Assembly (NCBI RefSeq): GCF_028453695.1
Contig: NC_135772.1
Location: forward strand, 18,657,611 to 18,721,610
From: Augochlora pura
Lineage: Eukaryota > Arthropoda > Insecta > Hymenoptera > Halictidae
Length of the DNA: 64,000 bases
Direction: 5' to 3'
In this document: piece by piece, positions 35,001-47,500 of the stretch
How the letters are laid out: every line of letters starts with the position of its first letter
Position numbering within the stretch: position 1 is the first letter of the stretch
Made by a program: the position numbers and the translations under genes
The notes under the pieces: model-generated
The model's database searches: none
What the model was told of the DNA's origin: nothing
What the model saw: the letters and a program-made list of their open reading frames with translations, nothing else

Positions 35001-37456
35001 TGCAAACTCAGCTTTGAACGCTGGTTCATCGAAACACGGGAACGCTCTTCTGGCGTAAGTGGGCTCGAATTTGGAGGTAGCGATAACCCTACAAATACAA
35101 CGAATTAGTTACGTTTTCATGTTACGTTCCGAAAAAAATTTTTAATTTTCTTTTTCTTTCCGTCGACCCGAGATTACGTCGACAATGTCGAGCATACTGA
35201 GAACTTCCTAATTTCTCGTGGAAACGATCTTTGATACGTTCAGCATAACTTTTCTGTTCCGGCATCGCGGACAATTTATAAATATAACGCGCTTCTTCAA
35301 AGGAATTAGCGTGGTGACGACCCTCAGCCATACGCGTTCACAGGTATAGGTTGCAAGCCAGCCAGTTCAACGAAAAACCAAGATAGCGACAACAGTTTAA
35401 GCATTCGGTACAAAGAACCGCGTGATTTCTCATCTACACGATTACAGCGATTGGAAGAATATAGCAAGGGAATACGCGGAATTGACAAGGACAGACCGGA
35501 AAAGAAAGAGGAAGAGATGCAATCATGCCTACTGACTATCTAACTAGTAAATCTACATTTAAATGTCCCGTCCCAATGTATACATGTATATCCGACAGGA
35601 ATCGATCGCAAACGAGAAGTCGGGAGAGATCCCGCGTTGCGTACGCGTAATTCACCTAGTCTGGTTTTGCGGGGTCTTGTATTTGCTCGAGTAAAATCCA
35701 ACGATCTTATCCGGCTGCAGGGCGCCGTTGAACTCGAAGCTCAAGTTATATAGTCCGGAGTGCAACTTGTTTTTCGTCGACACCACGAACATTTCGTTCT
35801 TCGGTATGGGTATGGTCTCCTCGATCTCGATCTCATAGTTCTCCTCCCGGTCGTAGGTCTTCAGTTTGGTGGACGTGATATTGAGGTCCTTCTGATGAAC
35901 AGCTATGTAGCTCCTGGTGTCGAAGACGTCGATCAGAATCATCACTTTACCTTCGAAGGTACCCTTCTCCAGGTCCGGGAACAAGTAAATATCGTAGAGA
36001 CATGGCTTCACTTCGCCCGGCAATCGGAAGGGCAGCTCCTCTATCAATTGCTTGTTCATGACGGCTTGAGCTGAGAACGAAACAGTTGATGGGTAGACTT
36101 TGAGCACAATTAGTTGTTTGCTCGTGTTTGCCGAACGAAATATCGATAGCGGCCGCGCGGTCGTGATAAGATGATGATACCGGTGCGCGTTCGTGGGAGA
36201 AACGAACGATAACATTGATTTTAAGCATTTTAGCGGGCTGCTCTTAAAATGTAGACTGCGGATTATGTGCATTTGTGGTGGGCGCAACGCGCAACTGAAA
36301 CACAATCAGATAAGAGCTTTGTCAACCGAAGAGAACTTAGTTTCTTTTATACTTGTCAGTAAAACTATAAACGAACGTGATTCTTACGCCTTGTTAAAGT
36401 GCAAGGTGTACATCATTTTTTCGCGTCGATCGACATTCGAAATTTTTTGCACTTGTGATTGTAAATTTTTTTAATAGACGTATCTCATCATTTCCGCCAG
36501 TCTTTTATCAGAAAGATAAAGATGATTGACGGCTTCATTCTCTCAATGAGCGAAGAGTTTGGCTAATCATCTGCGCGAAAATTGAATTCTCATAATAATC
36601 CGCAATCCCGCAAATATGAACATTTCCGTATCTTGTGGTTCGTGTATAAAATAAGCATGAACATAGCTTTAGAACTTAGTTCATTCGATATCACAATAAA
36701 GGGGTTGGAAATATTCATTTGAAAAAAGTAGAAACGCTTGCTGGATAGTTTGTTTGCTGACCGTCGCGCCGCGCCGAATGGTAGAAAAGTGGGGATTCCC
36801 CATAATGATATATATAGGCCGCGGCGCGCTATCTCAGACATATTGTTATACACGAAAGATTCATTGCAGTAGGAATGAGGCGGCAGTCTCTTGTGAATAT
36901 TTCGGAAACTAGGGTATCTCCAGCTGAAAATGGTAATTCGCATTCTTTGTTCAGCATGTAAGAACCAGGGAGTAGTAACGATGAAGTTTAGCCTGTGTCT
37001 TTTGACAACACGAACTTAATTTCGATTCGAACATACTACAAATGGAAAAATATTTCAGAGATCATATCGATTGAGGTTTCAAATTTCGAGCCGTTGGTTG
37101 ATGCTGGTAACGATGATCCTTCTGTTACCAACGAGCGCGAACAACGGAATTTGCGCCGCTCGACGTAGTCGCGAATCCATCAATCACGGTACTGTTGAAT
37201 CATAACAAATGCGGGGAGAAGCGGGTCGATGACAGTCGTATAGGTTATACCGAGTTTACTCACGGTTTTGATAGCTGGCGGCTTCGACTTTCTGATCAAG
37301 AAGGACTAACAGCGTTGCTAGACTTGTGCAAATCAGGCTTAAAATGAAGCAGATGCTGCAAGTAAAGCAGAGCAGACCGGTCCCACGGTGCACTTGTGAC
37401 TCCACCGATGCGTTCGCGACACCGCGATGAGCGCCACTGGAATTACGTTTCAACAT
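32073..37456 (-). CDS. Membrane-anchored M1 zinc aminopeptidase (aminopeptidase N / gluzincin family)
   Basis: M1 peptidases remove N-terminal residues with one zinc ion. Exons: 37456-37264, 36070-35656, 35088-34941, 34728-34458, 34196-34026, 33945-33848, 33755-33621, 33533-32073, all in phase, 963 residues. Residues about 20-50 form a single membrane segment (LLCFTCSICFILSLICTSLA) after a short basic N-terminus, so it is a type II ectoenzyme. The C-terminus (WLNDNENLVK) has no hydrophobic tail, unlike GPI-anchored gut aminopeptidases. The substrate motif is GAMENWG and the zinc site HELAH-18-E (NEGFA). The catalytic Tyr sits in ISYQKGSSIIRMMEDF. The ERAP1-like C-terminal domain fills the last exon. 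I chose ATG 37456 (A at -3); ATG 37483 would add nine residues. Exon 2 is also open upstream of its acceptor, so an alternative first exon is possible. Substrate unknown. Confidence 0.93.
36744..36840 (+). promoter_or_regulatory. Promoter-like block: GATA, kappaB palindrome, TATA, Inr
   Basis: Read on +: GATA at 36744-36747; GGGGATTCCCC at 36791-36801, a perfect palindromic Rel/NF-kappaB-type site; TATATATAGG at 36809-36818; and an initiator-like CTCAGACAT with its A at 36836, 27 bases after the TATA start. Order and spacing are those of an insect Rel-responsive core promoter (established for immune effector genes). It lies in intron 1 of the aminopeptidase, opposite in direction. GC-rich inverted segments (GCGCCGCGCC and GGCCGCGGCGCGC) flank it. 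Activity is inferred only. Confidence 0.45.
37101..37205 (+). CDS. Small ORF with signal-peptide-like start, unknown product
   Basis: I do not recognise this 34-residue frame. It starts MLVTMILLLPTSANNGICAA, a hydrophobic core followed by small residues, and then has a basic pair-containing stretch (ARRSRES) and ends at TAA. It lies about 265 bp downstream of the promoter-like block, follows an acceptor-like ATATTTCAG at about 37052-37060, and stays open back to that acceptor. Other short upstream frames (36875, 36930) would act as uORFs. It may be a tiny secreted peptide, the 5' part of a gene, or chance. Confidence 0.2.
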   Translation: MLVTMILLLPTSANNGICAARRSRESINHGTVES

Positions 37457-39845
37457 CGTCTCCGTCCAGTGCGCATGAACCATAAACGGGCACGCAGATA
37501 TCACCTAAAATCTAAAACACCCGGCAAACTGTACCAATGATTTCCTCGTCAACTTTCCCTCAATTTTTACCCTAATCATTAAAGAATTACGAAAACTTCA
37601 GTCTGTCTTGTGATAAGGAGAACACAGGACCGATTCATGGCGGGAAATTTAAAGCAAATCGAAATAAAACGCGTAATTCGTTATAGGCACATCGGTACTT
37701 AAGTTACCGGTGATATCAAAAGGAGAACTACTCGATCGTTTCTGTTAAAAAAAGGCTTACTAAGACATTTGTGAGTGTGATATTATTATTATTTCAGTAG
37801 AAAAATATTAATAGATTATAATATTAAGAACCCATGCTCAGTTGGAAGGCTGGAACAAAGCGATGCTTGGGAGTTGTTCTCCTTCGAAACTGAAGGTGTT
37901 TACATGAAACATGTCTTTGTATATAAACTGATTTATTTTAAAGAATGTATAATCAATTTTTCGATTAAGAATATTTATCAACTACGAAGCTGCGATTGTC
38001 ATTCCGGATGTTCTGTCAAAAAGGCCGGTGACCATTTCTTCAAGGTACTGGTTCATCTGAAATTAAAAATTCGATAAGCTTTGTGTAATATATTATATTA
38101 TCCAGTCCTTGAATAAAAGATATCTCGACTTTGGAATATTCAATGTTTCTTTACAGATTAATATTACGAAACGTTCTTTGTCCGAGGACTAGATAGCTTA
38201 TAGTATATCGTCCAAGTTTTATCGAATTTTTATTTATATCTTCGACAGCTTTTGTTACAGGATACGAGGAAGTCAACCATCGCTTGTAGTTAATAAATAT
38301 ATCGTAAATAAAACAATAACTGATATGAATAATTTCATAAAAATAATTCCCAAAAATCACTGTCTTCAGAAGAAGTAAAATTATCATAATTTATTAGTAT
38401 CATTACTTATTTATTATTCTATACCTAATTCAATGCATATTTATATAATAATATGATATAATAATATCTTGTACATGCATCACACTGTATAGAAACGACA
38501 ATGTTATTAAATATGCAAGACAATAACTAATTAGGACGCACTAATTACGTAATGCATTTCTGAGTCATTGTAAACGGTATCACTATGTAGCTACAGCGAC
38601 TGTGCATGATAAAAGAAACGGTATATTTAGATAGAAAATATTATTTAGATAATTGTCGAGAGTTATCGTGATAACAACGTTATCAATAAACTCTTCTATT
38701 TAAAAAATTGCTCCTCTCATTTTTCTAATGTTCTAAATGAAGTAATGTTCTAAACCACCTTGCGCGGTTTAATTAAAACGGACGAGAGGACTTTTATGCA
38801 AATAATTAATTATTTTCACGTATAATTACCCACATGATTTTTACAACGTCCCCGTTCGATTTCCACGAAACGTTATACCAACTCCGTCACTTTCACTGTC
38901 GACTACAGGATAGCGAGAGAATAAAGTTCCTTCGCGCGCACGGTTACAATATCGTAACCTTCCCGTCAATGTTTCATCCTACGGTGTCGCGCGAGAACAA
39001 ACATTGACATAGAAATCGGAAATTTGCCAAACGAAACAGGCGTTCACCCGTGGCGCGGCCCCGTTGTGTGCGACGCGCGACCAAAGAAACGCCGCTGCGT
39101 GTCCACGCACCGCTGACGCGCCGTCAAGACTGAATCGCTTAACTAGGGTTATTAAATTGAACCGGTCACGCGCGCGGCACCCTTTCTCCAAAGATGACCC
39201 GCGCGGTTGAGCAACACAGCCGTCTCCGATCGAATTGAACCGACACCCGGAAAGCGAACGAACGAGGAAAAACAAAGCTTTTCTCGATAGGCCGATATCG
39301 ATTCGCGCTCGATCGGCGCATCGCTTCGTTTTATAATACGCAGTCGAGGCACTAATCTCTGTAATAGTTGATTATCTTCATATTATCGCAACCGCTATGA
39401 TCTACGACCGTTTGTCATTTTCTGTCAAGATAAACGGGATTTCCGTTGGCGATATATTCCTTCGTCAGTGCGAGCAATAAAATTCGGGGATCAAATATAC
39501 GCAAGGTAAACCCCTTGTCCACGTGTTTGCGATGAACCGACTATGGCGACAGTAATTTCGCGATGTGTATACGTGGATTTTCTCGAGTCCAATGATTAGT
39601 ATAGATCGCTTCGGTTAGCCGTGTGTTTGCTCGCGGTCACTTGTCGATTCGTTGCCTGTTACGTCCTTCGAAAGCGAGTTTCACCGTAGAAGGACACACC
39701 GTTGTACGTGTCACCATTTACGTTTGGTCTCTCTAACGCTCTGACAACGTCAAACAAAATTACTCCGTCAATTACATCTTATGCCCAGAAGCCGGCAATC
39801 CCTTCTGTGACTACGCGTTACTTTGTTGACTATCAAGGGGGTTAG

Positions 39846-40203
39846 TGCAGACTCGAGGGATGCTCCTACGACCCCGGCTCGACCGTCGTAAATGACGGAG
39901 AAAGCGGCAAGAATCATTTCCGATCGGGCGTGCAAAGTACTGCCAGTGTTTCCATTTGCCGGCGTCGTAGGGGAGTCCCTCGCATCCGCACAGTATCCCG
40001 GTTCGTCGCCAAACTTTCCACTCCTACCGAAAAGCGAACACCGAAATGGCAGGGAAGCACCGCATAGCAAAATAGCTGATCTATTCGTCGTCGTGGCGCA
40101 GGCGTATCGCAGTTGGGGAAACGGACAACCCCTACTATTATTACGGCTCGGTTTGTTGGCTATTCAGGGAGTAGTTTGGACGCGAGGGACGTCCCTGTGA
40201 CAT
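39846..40203. repeat. Degenerate repeated and inverted unit of about 28 bp
   Basis: GTGCAGACTCGAGGGATGCT (39846 onward) recurs inverted at about 39966-39993 and again in direct orientation near 40168-40196, each with several mismatches. The direct pair is part of a longer similarity (TTTGTTGACTATCAAGGG against TTTGTTGGCTATTCAGGG). It may be the remains of a small inverted-repeat element. Confidence 0.45.
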
Positions 40204-40839
40204 CATAAATGGAAACCCTGCGACATCTTTCGAATGCAATTAGGTCCGAGTGAGTCCATGCGATACTCGACGATTGCAATAGGTAAATATCGCTTCGAGA
40301 ATCATTTTTAAACGTAACGAGTTCAATCGCGTCCGTTAGCAAAGTGTCGAAGACCGACGGCTTCGCATTTGGCTCAGAATCCAAGATGGCGGTCGAATTT
40401 AATTTCTACTCCGAACGATGTAAATAAAATTGAAAGACATTTCGTACATTTTCGTACGTTTTAAGTCACCGCGATTAGACGGAAATGGTTTTGATTTACT
40501 AGAGAAATTCGATTCGGTGGCACGTGGCCCTTCTTCCGTTAATCATTCAACAAGAACTGCAGAGAGCACACGCCGGCTTCGCTACGAAATAGGCTCGTTC
40601 TCAATTGGATGCAATGTGTAGACGAGCCGTGTGCAAAGTCTTGGTCAATTGGACCGAATTACTGATGCGCAATTCCGCGATAGTTAATTCCTCGTCGGGA
40701 ATCTTTATTTCGCGTATTAACGATGCGTGGAAAGGGGTTCGTACACATCGTTTCGTTCGTCGTTCGGTTCTCGCGGAACGACCGCGCGCGTGAAACTGTC
40801 ATCGGAACGAGCTGTGCATAAAAATACTTATCGTAATAT

Positions 40840-41339
40840 NNNNNNNNNNNNNNNNNNNNNNNNNNNNNNNNNNNNNNNNNNNNNNNNNNNNNNNNNNNNN
40901 NNNNNNNNNNNNNNNNNNNNNNNNNNNNNNNNNNNNNNNNNNNNNNNNNNNNNNNNNNNNNNNNNNNNNNNNNNNNNNNNNNNNNNNNNNNNNNNNNNNN
41001 NNNNNNNNNNNNNNNNNNNNNNNNNNNNNNNNNNNNNNNNNNNNNNNNNNNNNNNNNNNNNNNNNNNNNNNNNNNNNNNNNNNNNNNNNNNNNNNNNNNN
41101 NNNNNNNNNNNNNNNNNNNNNNNNNNNNNNNNNNNNNNNNNNNNNNNNNNNNNNNNNNNNNNNNNNNNNNNNNNNNNNNNNNNNNNNNNNNNNNNNNNNN
41201 NNNNNNNNNNNNNNNNNNNNNNNNNNNNNNNNNNNNNNNNNNNNNNNNNNNNNNNNNNNNNNNNNNNNNNNNNNNNNNNNNNNNNNNNNNNNNNNNNNNN
41301 NNNNNNNNNNNNNNNNNNNNNNNNNNNNNNNNNNNNNNN
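40840..41339. other. Assembly gap (500 N)
   Basis: Exactly 500 N, a gap of unknown true size. Frames through it are artefacts. Confidence 0.99.
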
Positions 41340-41477
41340 AACATTATTAATACTTTCTGTCATCAAAGTATAGAAACGATGGTAAATAAAGACACTGCAG
41401 GAAACAAAAAATTGTCTGGCCCTATCACGAAAATGATTAAGTACGAATAAGTGCTAATCGCCACAGCATGAAAAGAG

Positions 41478-41498
41478 CGACAGTGCAAGGGGTTAATA
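41478..41498. mobile_element. Right end of a TTAA-type element truncated by the gap
   Basis: GCGACAGTGCAAGGGGTTAA, reverse complemented, is TTAACCCCTTGCACTGTCGC, close to the left end of the element at 60778 (TTAACCCCTTGCCGCACTTT). The left end would lie in or beyond the N gap at 40840-41339. Confidence 0.45.
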
Positions 41499-42577
41499 TA
41501 ACTCTACTCCCTAACCGAAGCAGTTATATCATTAACGTTCGAATCACCTTGGAAGCTAGGCGATTCACGCTATTTATCAGACAGGCTCGCCCTATATAAC
41601 GCTCGCAATCCGCGCCAGCAAGCAAGAGCACTCCACGAGAAGATTATACGATCCAAAAGGCAAGACACCCGAGGACGTTCTCCCGATTCAATCACTGCCC
41701 CCCCCCCCCCTCCTATCCCACCGCTGTGACAACACCGTGAAACCTGAACACAGCCCGAGCAGCATCGGGGAACAAACGGAGAGGTCTAGCGCGTTTAAAA
41801 GTTTTCTTTTCATTAAGACTTATTCCGGAGGGAGAGGTCGGCGGTATGCAACACGGTCGGGCAAAGACAGTCGTCGTCGTCGTCTGCCATCCCCCCCCCC
41901 CCCCCCCGACCCCGCAGTTAGAAACACATTTATTAACGGCAGCTCATCTCGTCCGACTGTTAAGCACCGGTAAGAGAGTGCTCTCCCTCTGTTATCCTCT
42001 CGCCGAGAGTTCTCTCATTCACTTTGCCCGGCTGTCTCCCGCCTCGTTCGGGGCCAGCCAAGAAAAAAGACGTCGCATCGTCGACGCCTTATTAATTCGG
42101 GGGGAAGGCGACGGCAGGGTTTTTTTTTAGGAGAGCAGGAGAGGATAGCAGGAGAGGAGAGCAAGGTGTCGAGACGGTGGAGAGGAGGCCCTTTGAAGAA
42201 ATTAAAAGAACAGAGGGTTTATAATGTGAACACATTCATCCCGTGACCCTCTTTTTCCCGGGGCCGCCCTCTAACCCCGTGATCCTCTCTCTCTCTCTTT
42301 TTCTTTCTCTGTCGCTGCCGAGTCGGCATCATTAACTCCACCGTTTCGTGTCCCGCTGAGAAATGTCAGTCGGCCGGACGTCTGCTAGGACCGTCACGGC
42401 TGCTTAAAACCCACCACCTTGTTCCACGTTCTTTGTTTTCGCCGTCTGCTAAGAGCTCCACGGCTTCTTCTTAAACAGCTAGGCCGGGGGAGCTGATATC
42501 TCATGGAATGGCGCGCGGCCTGCGCCAATTGGTTCTGATAGGAAGTTTGTTCAACTGTAGGTTCAACGTCTGAGAGA

Positions 42578-42677
42578 NNNNNNNNNNNNNNNNNNNNNNN
42601 NNNNNNNNNNNNNNNNNNNNNNNNNNNNNNNNNNNNNNNNNNNNNNNNNNNNNNNNNNNNNNNNNNNNNNNNNNNNN
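42578..42677. other. Assembly gap (100 N)
   Basis: Exactly 100 N, a scaffolding placeholder. Confidence 0.99.
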
Positions 42678-44564
42678 ATGGTACAAGTTAGATGTTAAGC
42701 GAGTTGTCGATGTTGGATTGCGTCGCCCTTTCATCTCGAGTTTGTCTTTTGTCAGTTTCTTTCTGATCGAGAAACGATCGTAACAGTTCGCTTTAATTGA
42801 CTCCGTTCGGTCCGGGTTCGTCGACGACTCTGGCACGATTTCGCGAAAGACATATTTACGAAAAGCAACGAAGATCGCGCCATCGAGCTGCATCGTTCGC
42901 GTCTAGATCTCGGCGCTTCGATCGCGAGAAATGTTTCTCCCACGATTTTCAAGTTCAGAGAAATCCTCTTCGAAATAAAAGTGTTCCGTGATGGATAGAA
43001 TTGCACATTGTATTAATCGTTTATTTTGTTACTCCTTACTGCTTGGAAGCATGCAAATCGGTTTACGGATTCCCGCGGTCACGTAACTCGTCACGCGCGG
43101 AAATAATTTGAATTTCGTTTTTAAGATATATGTATATATACACATCGGAGGAGACTTCACCAAGTCGTGCGTTAAATTTCAACTCATACTTCATCGTTCA
43201 TATTAATCGTTCTATATTGTACGTCGTCGATTAACAACGTTGTATTTTACACGTTCGTTTCGTAAATGATATCAGCGAATGAAAAACAAATTAGAACTAC
43301 ATTGGATTGCAATTGACATCGTATTTCCCCAAGTTCTCCAACATTTACATGCAACATAAATAATAATAACAATATATAATAACAATAATAATAATAATTT
43401 ACTGAATCGTACTAAACTAGGAACGTCCCTTCTACGCAGGTCTGCGCGAGTCTCATCTCGGCCGTAATCAATCCGCCTCCGATCCCTCTCTACTTCCTCG
43501 ATTATCGCTCGAAATCCCGTAGACGTTATTTTCGCTACTGCTACACAACTATGCACGCATCGCTACCACGCCATACGATAAGAAGAAGAGGAAAGGAGCC
43601 GCGTCCGGCGCGCGAGCTGCTCGACTCGCCCAGGCCGATTCTATAAGATCCAAATTACGTTTGAAATGTTGACGGAAACAGAGCGTATTTCGATTAACCC
43701 AGATATCCTGCCGTTCCATCCGATCAAAACAAACGCGTATTATTCTCCTTATCGAACGCCTAAGAAAAAATATTCGCGCGACACCAACTCCGTCGTCGTC
43801 GTCGTCAAGATTCACGTTTTATCATATACGGTTTACAGTGCTTTGGTTACAATAGTTCTACGTCGTTCGAGCTGCGCGCATCCACGATATATATATCCCG
43901 GTCTCACGATAAATGCTCGCCGGTTCGCTCGACGTTCGACAATCGACGCGAGCAGAACGGAGCGCGTCGGTTCGTTAATAAAAACTACAAATACCTTTTT
44001 ATCTGGCAGACTCGTCTCGATGTACGCATTACGCCGCGGTTTTTTTTTTCTTTCTCTTTTAACAATAAAACGCTCGCATTCGTTCAGAAACGATAACTGG
44101 AAAAGGCCACGAATTAATTTGATTCCACGCGCGCGGTCGGTTGTCCGATGCAACTTTCAACCGAACATCGAACAGATCTCTCACGTTCTTTTTCTCATTT
44201 TTCCGCGTTTCCCTCCGTTTCTTAATTTTAACCTAACTTAACAAGACCACTCCCTAAGCGTTCATTTTTTTTTTTCTTTCCAGACCTCGATCGTGTCGGA
44301 GACAATTATACACCGTCGTTCGAAAAATCTTCTGATATCGTTGATGAGACGTTCTGCGGTCCGAGCATTACAACCTTTCTTTTCTGTGTGCGCGTGCGTG
44401 ATTTTTTTTTTCTCTTTTTTGATCGCGAGAATTTTGCTGTACGCGTACTGCGAACCGAAAGATTTTTCAAACGAACAACCATAGACCTTGTATATGTAAA
44501 AGATATTAATTGACGTTGTGAACGATTCATCGTCCCTCGCGAAGTCCCGTGAATACGATTAAAT

Positions 44565-47500
44565 TTAGTCCTTCTTGTTGTAGACCTCCGCCGCCTGTCT
44601 CTCCTCCGGTTCCATGTCCTTGTCGTCCCAACCCCAAATCGCGCCCTCGTGACTGTGGCCGTGCGCGTGCGATTTCCCATCGTTGTACCTACGGAGAAAA
44701 CGAAGGAGGAGGATCAAGCGGTGATCATAGAGCGGACCATCCCGGCAACGAAATTCCAGGGAGAAGTACGCTTCGATAACGCTTCATTGTTTAATCGTTC
44801 GAACATTGGAATTATAGGGCACAACGATTTGCAAGACGCAGAGAATGTTAACTAAATCGTTAGGAACCAATTGTTAGGATATCAAAAGAATTTTACAATT
44901 GGAAATCCGAAAAATCTAAGTCGAGTAAAGAGGAACGAAAAGAATTTGCAAAGGGGTGAGTTCGCGTTAAAGCAGCGATGCGAGAATTAAAATGGAACAG
45001 TTATAATTTCATTAACGAAAGATTCAAAAACCAAGGCGATGGAATTCAAGACTAAATTTTCATTAACGAATTAAGATTTTATCGAGATACTTACAATGAC
45101 CCGTCACCGGTACGTATAGCACGTTTCTTTATGACTTCGTGGGGGACGACCTTCATGTCGTACGCCCAGCCTATCTTGCCGAACAAGTCGATTATGCCTG
45201 TGGTTCCGTTCATGTTGTAACTTCCGAACTCTCCCGCCTTGTAGTCCCATGGGAACACGTGGTGGTAATTGTGCCATCCCTCGCCAAAAGTCAGTGCGGC
45301 GACGCCAATATTTTCCGTCGGTCCAATGTTCCTGCGAATTCAAACGAGGCACCGTTAACCCTACATTTATCATACAATATATCATTAAAAATTTAAACGT
45401 CGCTCTATCGTTCAGTATTTTATTTAACCGGTATAATCCGTCGCATTACAAGAATTTAAACATTTACGATTTAATCGCATAGTAAAACAAATATTCCGAG
45501 ATGTTCATCCTTGTTAACACGGCATCGCATGGTTTCCGAAAAATCGCATAACAGGAGGAAACCATAGCCTTCGAACGACGTAGGTGATACAATTTGTTAG
45601 GCGATTATTATGCGAGGAATTTGAATCGAAATTAAAATCGCGCGCACCGATTTAATAAATGCGAATTCTGACGAAAAAATCGTGCTTAGTTTATATAAAA
45701 TTAATGTTGCAATCACCGTAAAGCGATATACGTCGATCGTGCAAGAAAGCATATTCACCTGTCGTACGGCTTCATACCCCAAATGTGAGCGGCCGAGTTC
45801 ACCAGCCAGGTGGCGTTCAAGGTGAATGTATACCTAAATACGGTTAAGTACCAGGAGTTCAATGGTTGCTCGTTCCAGAAATAGCAAGGCACCCACATGG
45901 GGATGATGAAGGAGAACAGCGGCATCAGGATGATGTATAATCTGTCGAGATCGAAAGAGAAAGGTGAAAGGTACTGAAGACGTCAATGCAAACAGTTGTC
46001 CCATTTCTATTGTTGAAACAATAAAATGCGGGCTTCGCAGTAGCATACAATGTTCAATTGAACTGCTCTTTCAACTGCTTTCCATTCCGTACACTCTAAC
46101 TGAAATTAGTACAAAATATGTTCGAACGTTTATACTGTTCAATTTTTAAAACGCTATAGAATCGTCACCATGCAATAGTCGCGCGTGCAACTTCTACAAT
46201 CGGAGCAGAGAAATGTCTGAAAACAGCAAAATCTTCCCCGGAAATGAAATTTGTCAAAAACCATACACGGAAGTTTCTATTAGGAAAATCGAACATTTGT
46301 TACCTTCTCTGCCAGATAACGACGGGATCCTGTTCCAGATCGCTCATGTCAATCGTGGCGCCTTTCTTTATCACTTCGGGATGCTTGCGGAGCATCAGCC
46401 AGCCTATGTGAGAGAAGAAGAAGCCCCTTTGGGCGTTATGGGGGTCGGCGTCCGTGTCGGTGAATTTGTGGTGTACTCTGTGGTCTCTGACCCACTCGTA
46501 GATATGGTTCTGCAACAATGGCCGTTGGAAACGTAGGTAGCGATTCGTAAAATGTCGGGCAACGGGACGACGCGTTACGTTCGACAATTGAATTTTAGAA
46601 ACGGTTGGAAAAACTACGTGACAGCGATGTAATGGATCAAAGTCACGAGTCTTCAATAATTGAATACGATATATTATATCACCTTAATTACTGTTTCAGT
46701 TTTAATAGTTACTATTGTGCGGGTGTATAGAGGGCGTGAACGGAGATAAAACGAAGGATAAAACTTACTTGGAAGGCCATCGTTTGCCAGATCATTAGGA
46801 TTAATCGCAGCGGCCACTTTGCTTTGTATGATCGATGCGCCCATAGTCTGTGAGCGCCGCCAGTTATACCAAATGCCGAAATCAATGCCAAGACTACACC
46901 TAAAAAAAAAACTTTATGCTTGAGCAAGTCGAAGGAGGACAGTATACTTTTTAAATTCTAAAGCGGGGCTCGGAATTAACCTGCGCGCGACGCGCGCTTC
47001 GCGAAGGCTACGCCTCCCTTCTCAATAGTAAATTTATTCTATAACAATTATTTATTTGGAAAGATTACGTCGAACCTCTATTTGCATGGGCGTATTAATT
47101 ATAAATTATAGATTGGGATACAATGAACACGAATTCGTTTCGATAATTCTTTCACGAGATTCGAAAAATTTGCGAAAAATTCTGCGGTTCGGTAATTCGC
47201 CAGCCTGGTCAGTTTCGTTCGAAGAAAGTTCTCGCTAAACTGCACACTTTCCTCGTTGATTTCTACGAACATGCGAACGGTCCATGCCGTGTCAACATTA
47301 CGACAAAGTACTTTTCACGGCGCAAGTAGCACAAAGAGTCTCGAAAACAGACGGCGCTAATCCCGTCACGGGGTTCCGCTCTTTCGACAGTGTCGGACAG
47401 CTGTCATGAGTTTGCACCGTGTCGTACATCCGTTAATGCATCCCTTAATAAAAAATCGCGAAGGATGCGTCAACGTTATTTTCCAATTAAACATAGTTAC

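Larger units (their letters stand above)
37457..44564. other. Long intergenic region
   Basis: No secure gene in 7 kb. Around 38900-40600 GC rises and CpG is frequent, which could be the distal promoter or an untranslated first exon of the aminopeptidase. Two assembly gaps interrupt it. From 43000 to 44564 it may hold a long desaturase 3' UTR (TTTATT at 43020-43025). The larger open frames at 43666-44241 and 44306-44680 have no recognisable domain and Arg/Ser-rich composition. Confidence 0.5.

Noticed and set aside
38151..38387. Possible exon ending LGRYTISYLVLGQRTF upstream of the 37982-38056 ORF
   Set aside because: Its donor phase is incompatible with that ORF, and its own frame ends just after the donor; no second line of support.
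40659..41366. Frames of 181-235 residues through the second N block
   Set aside because: Made of N; the flanks have no coding signature.
43666..44241. 191-residue + strand frame
   Set aside because: Arg/Ser-rich, with no domain and an equally open opposite strand; probably within the desaturase 3' UTR region.
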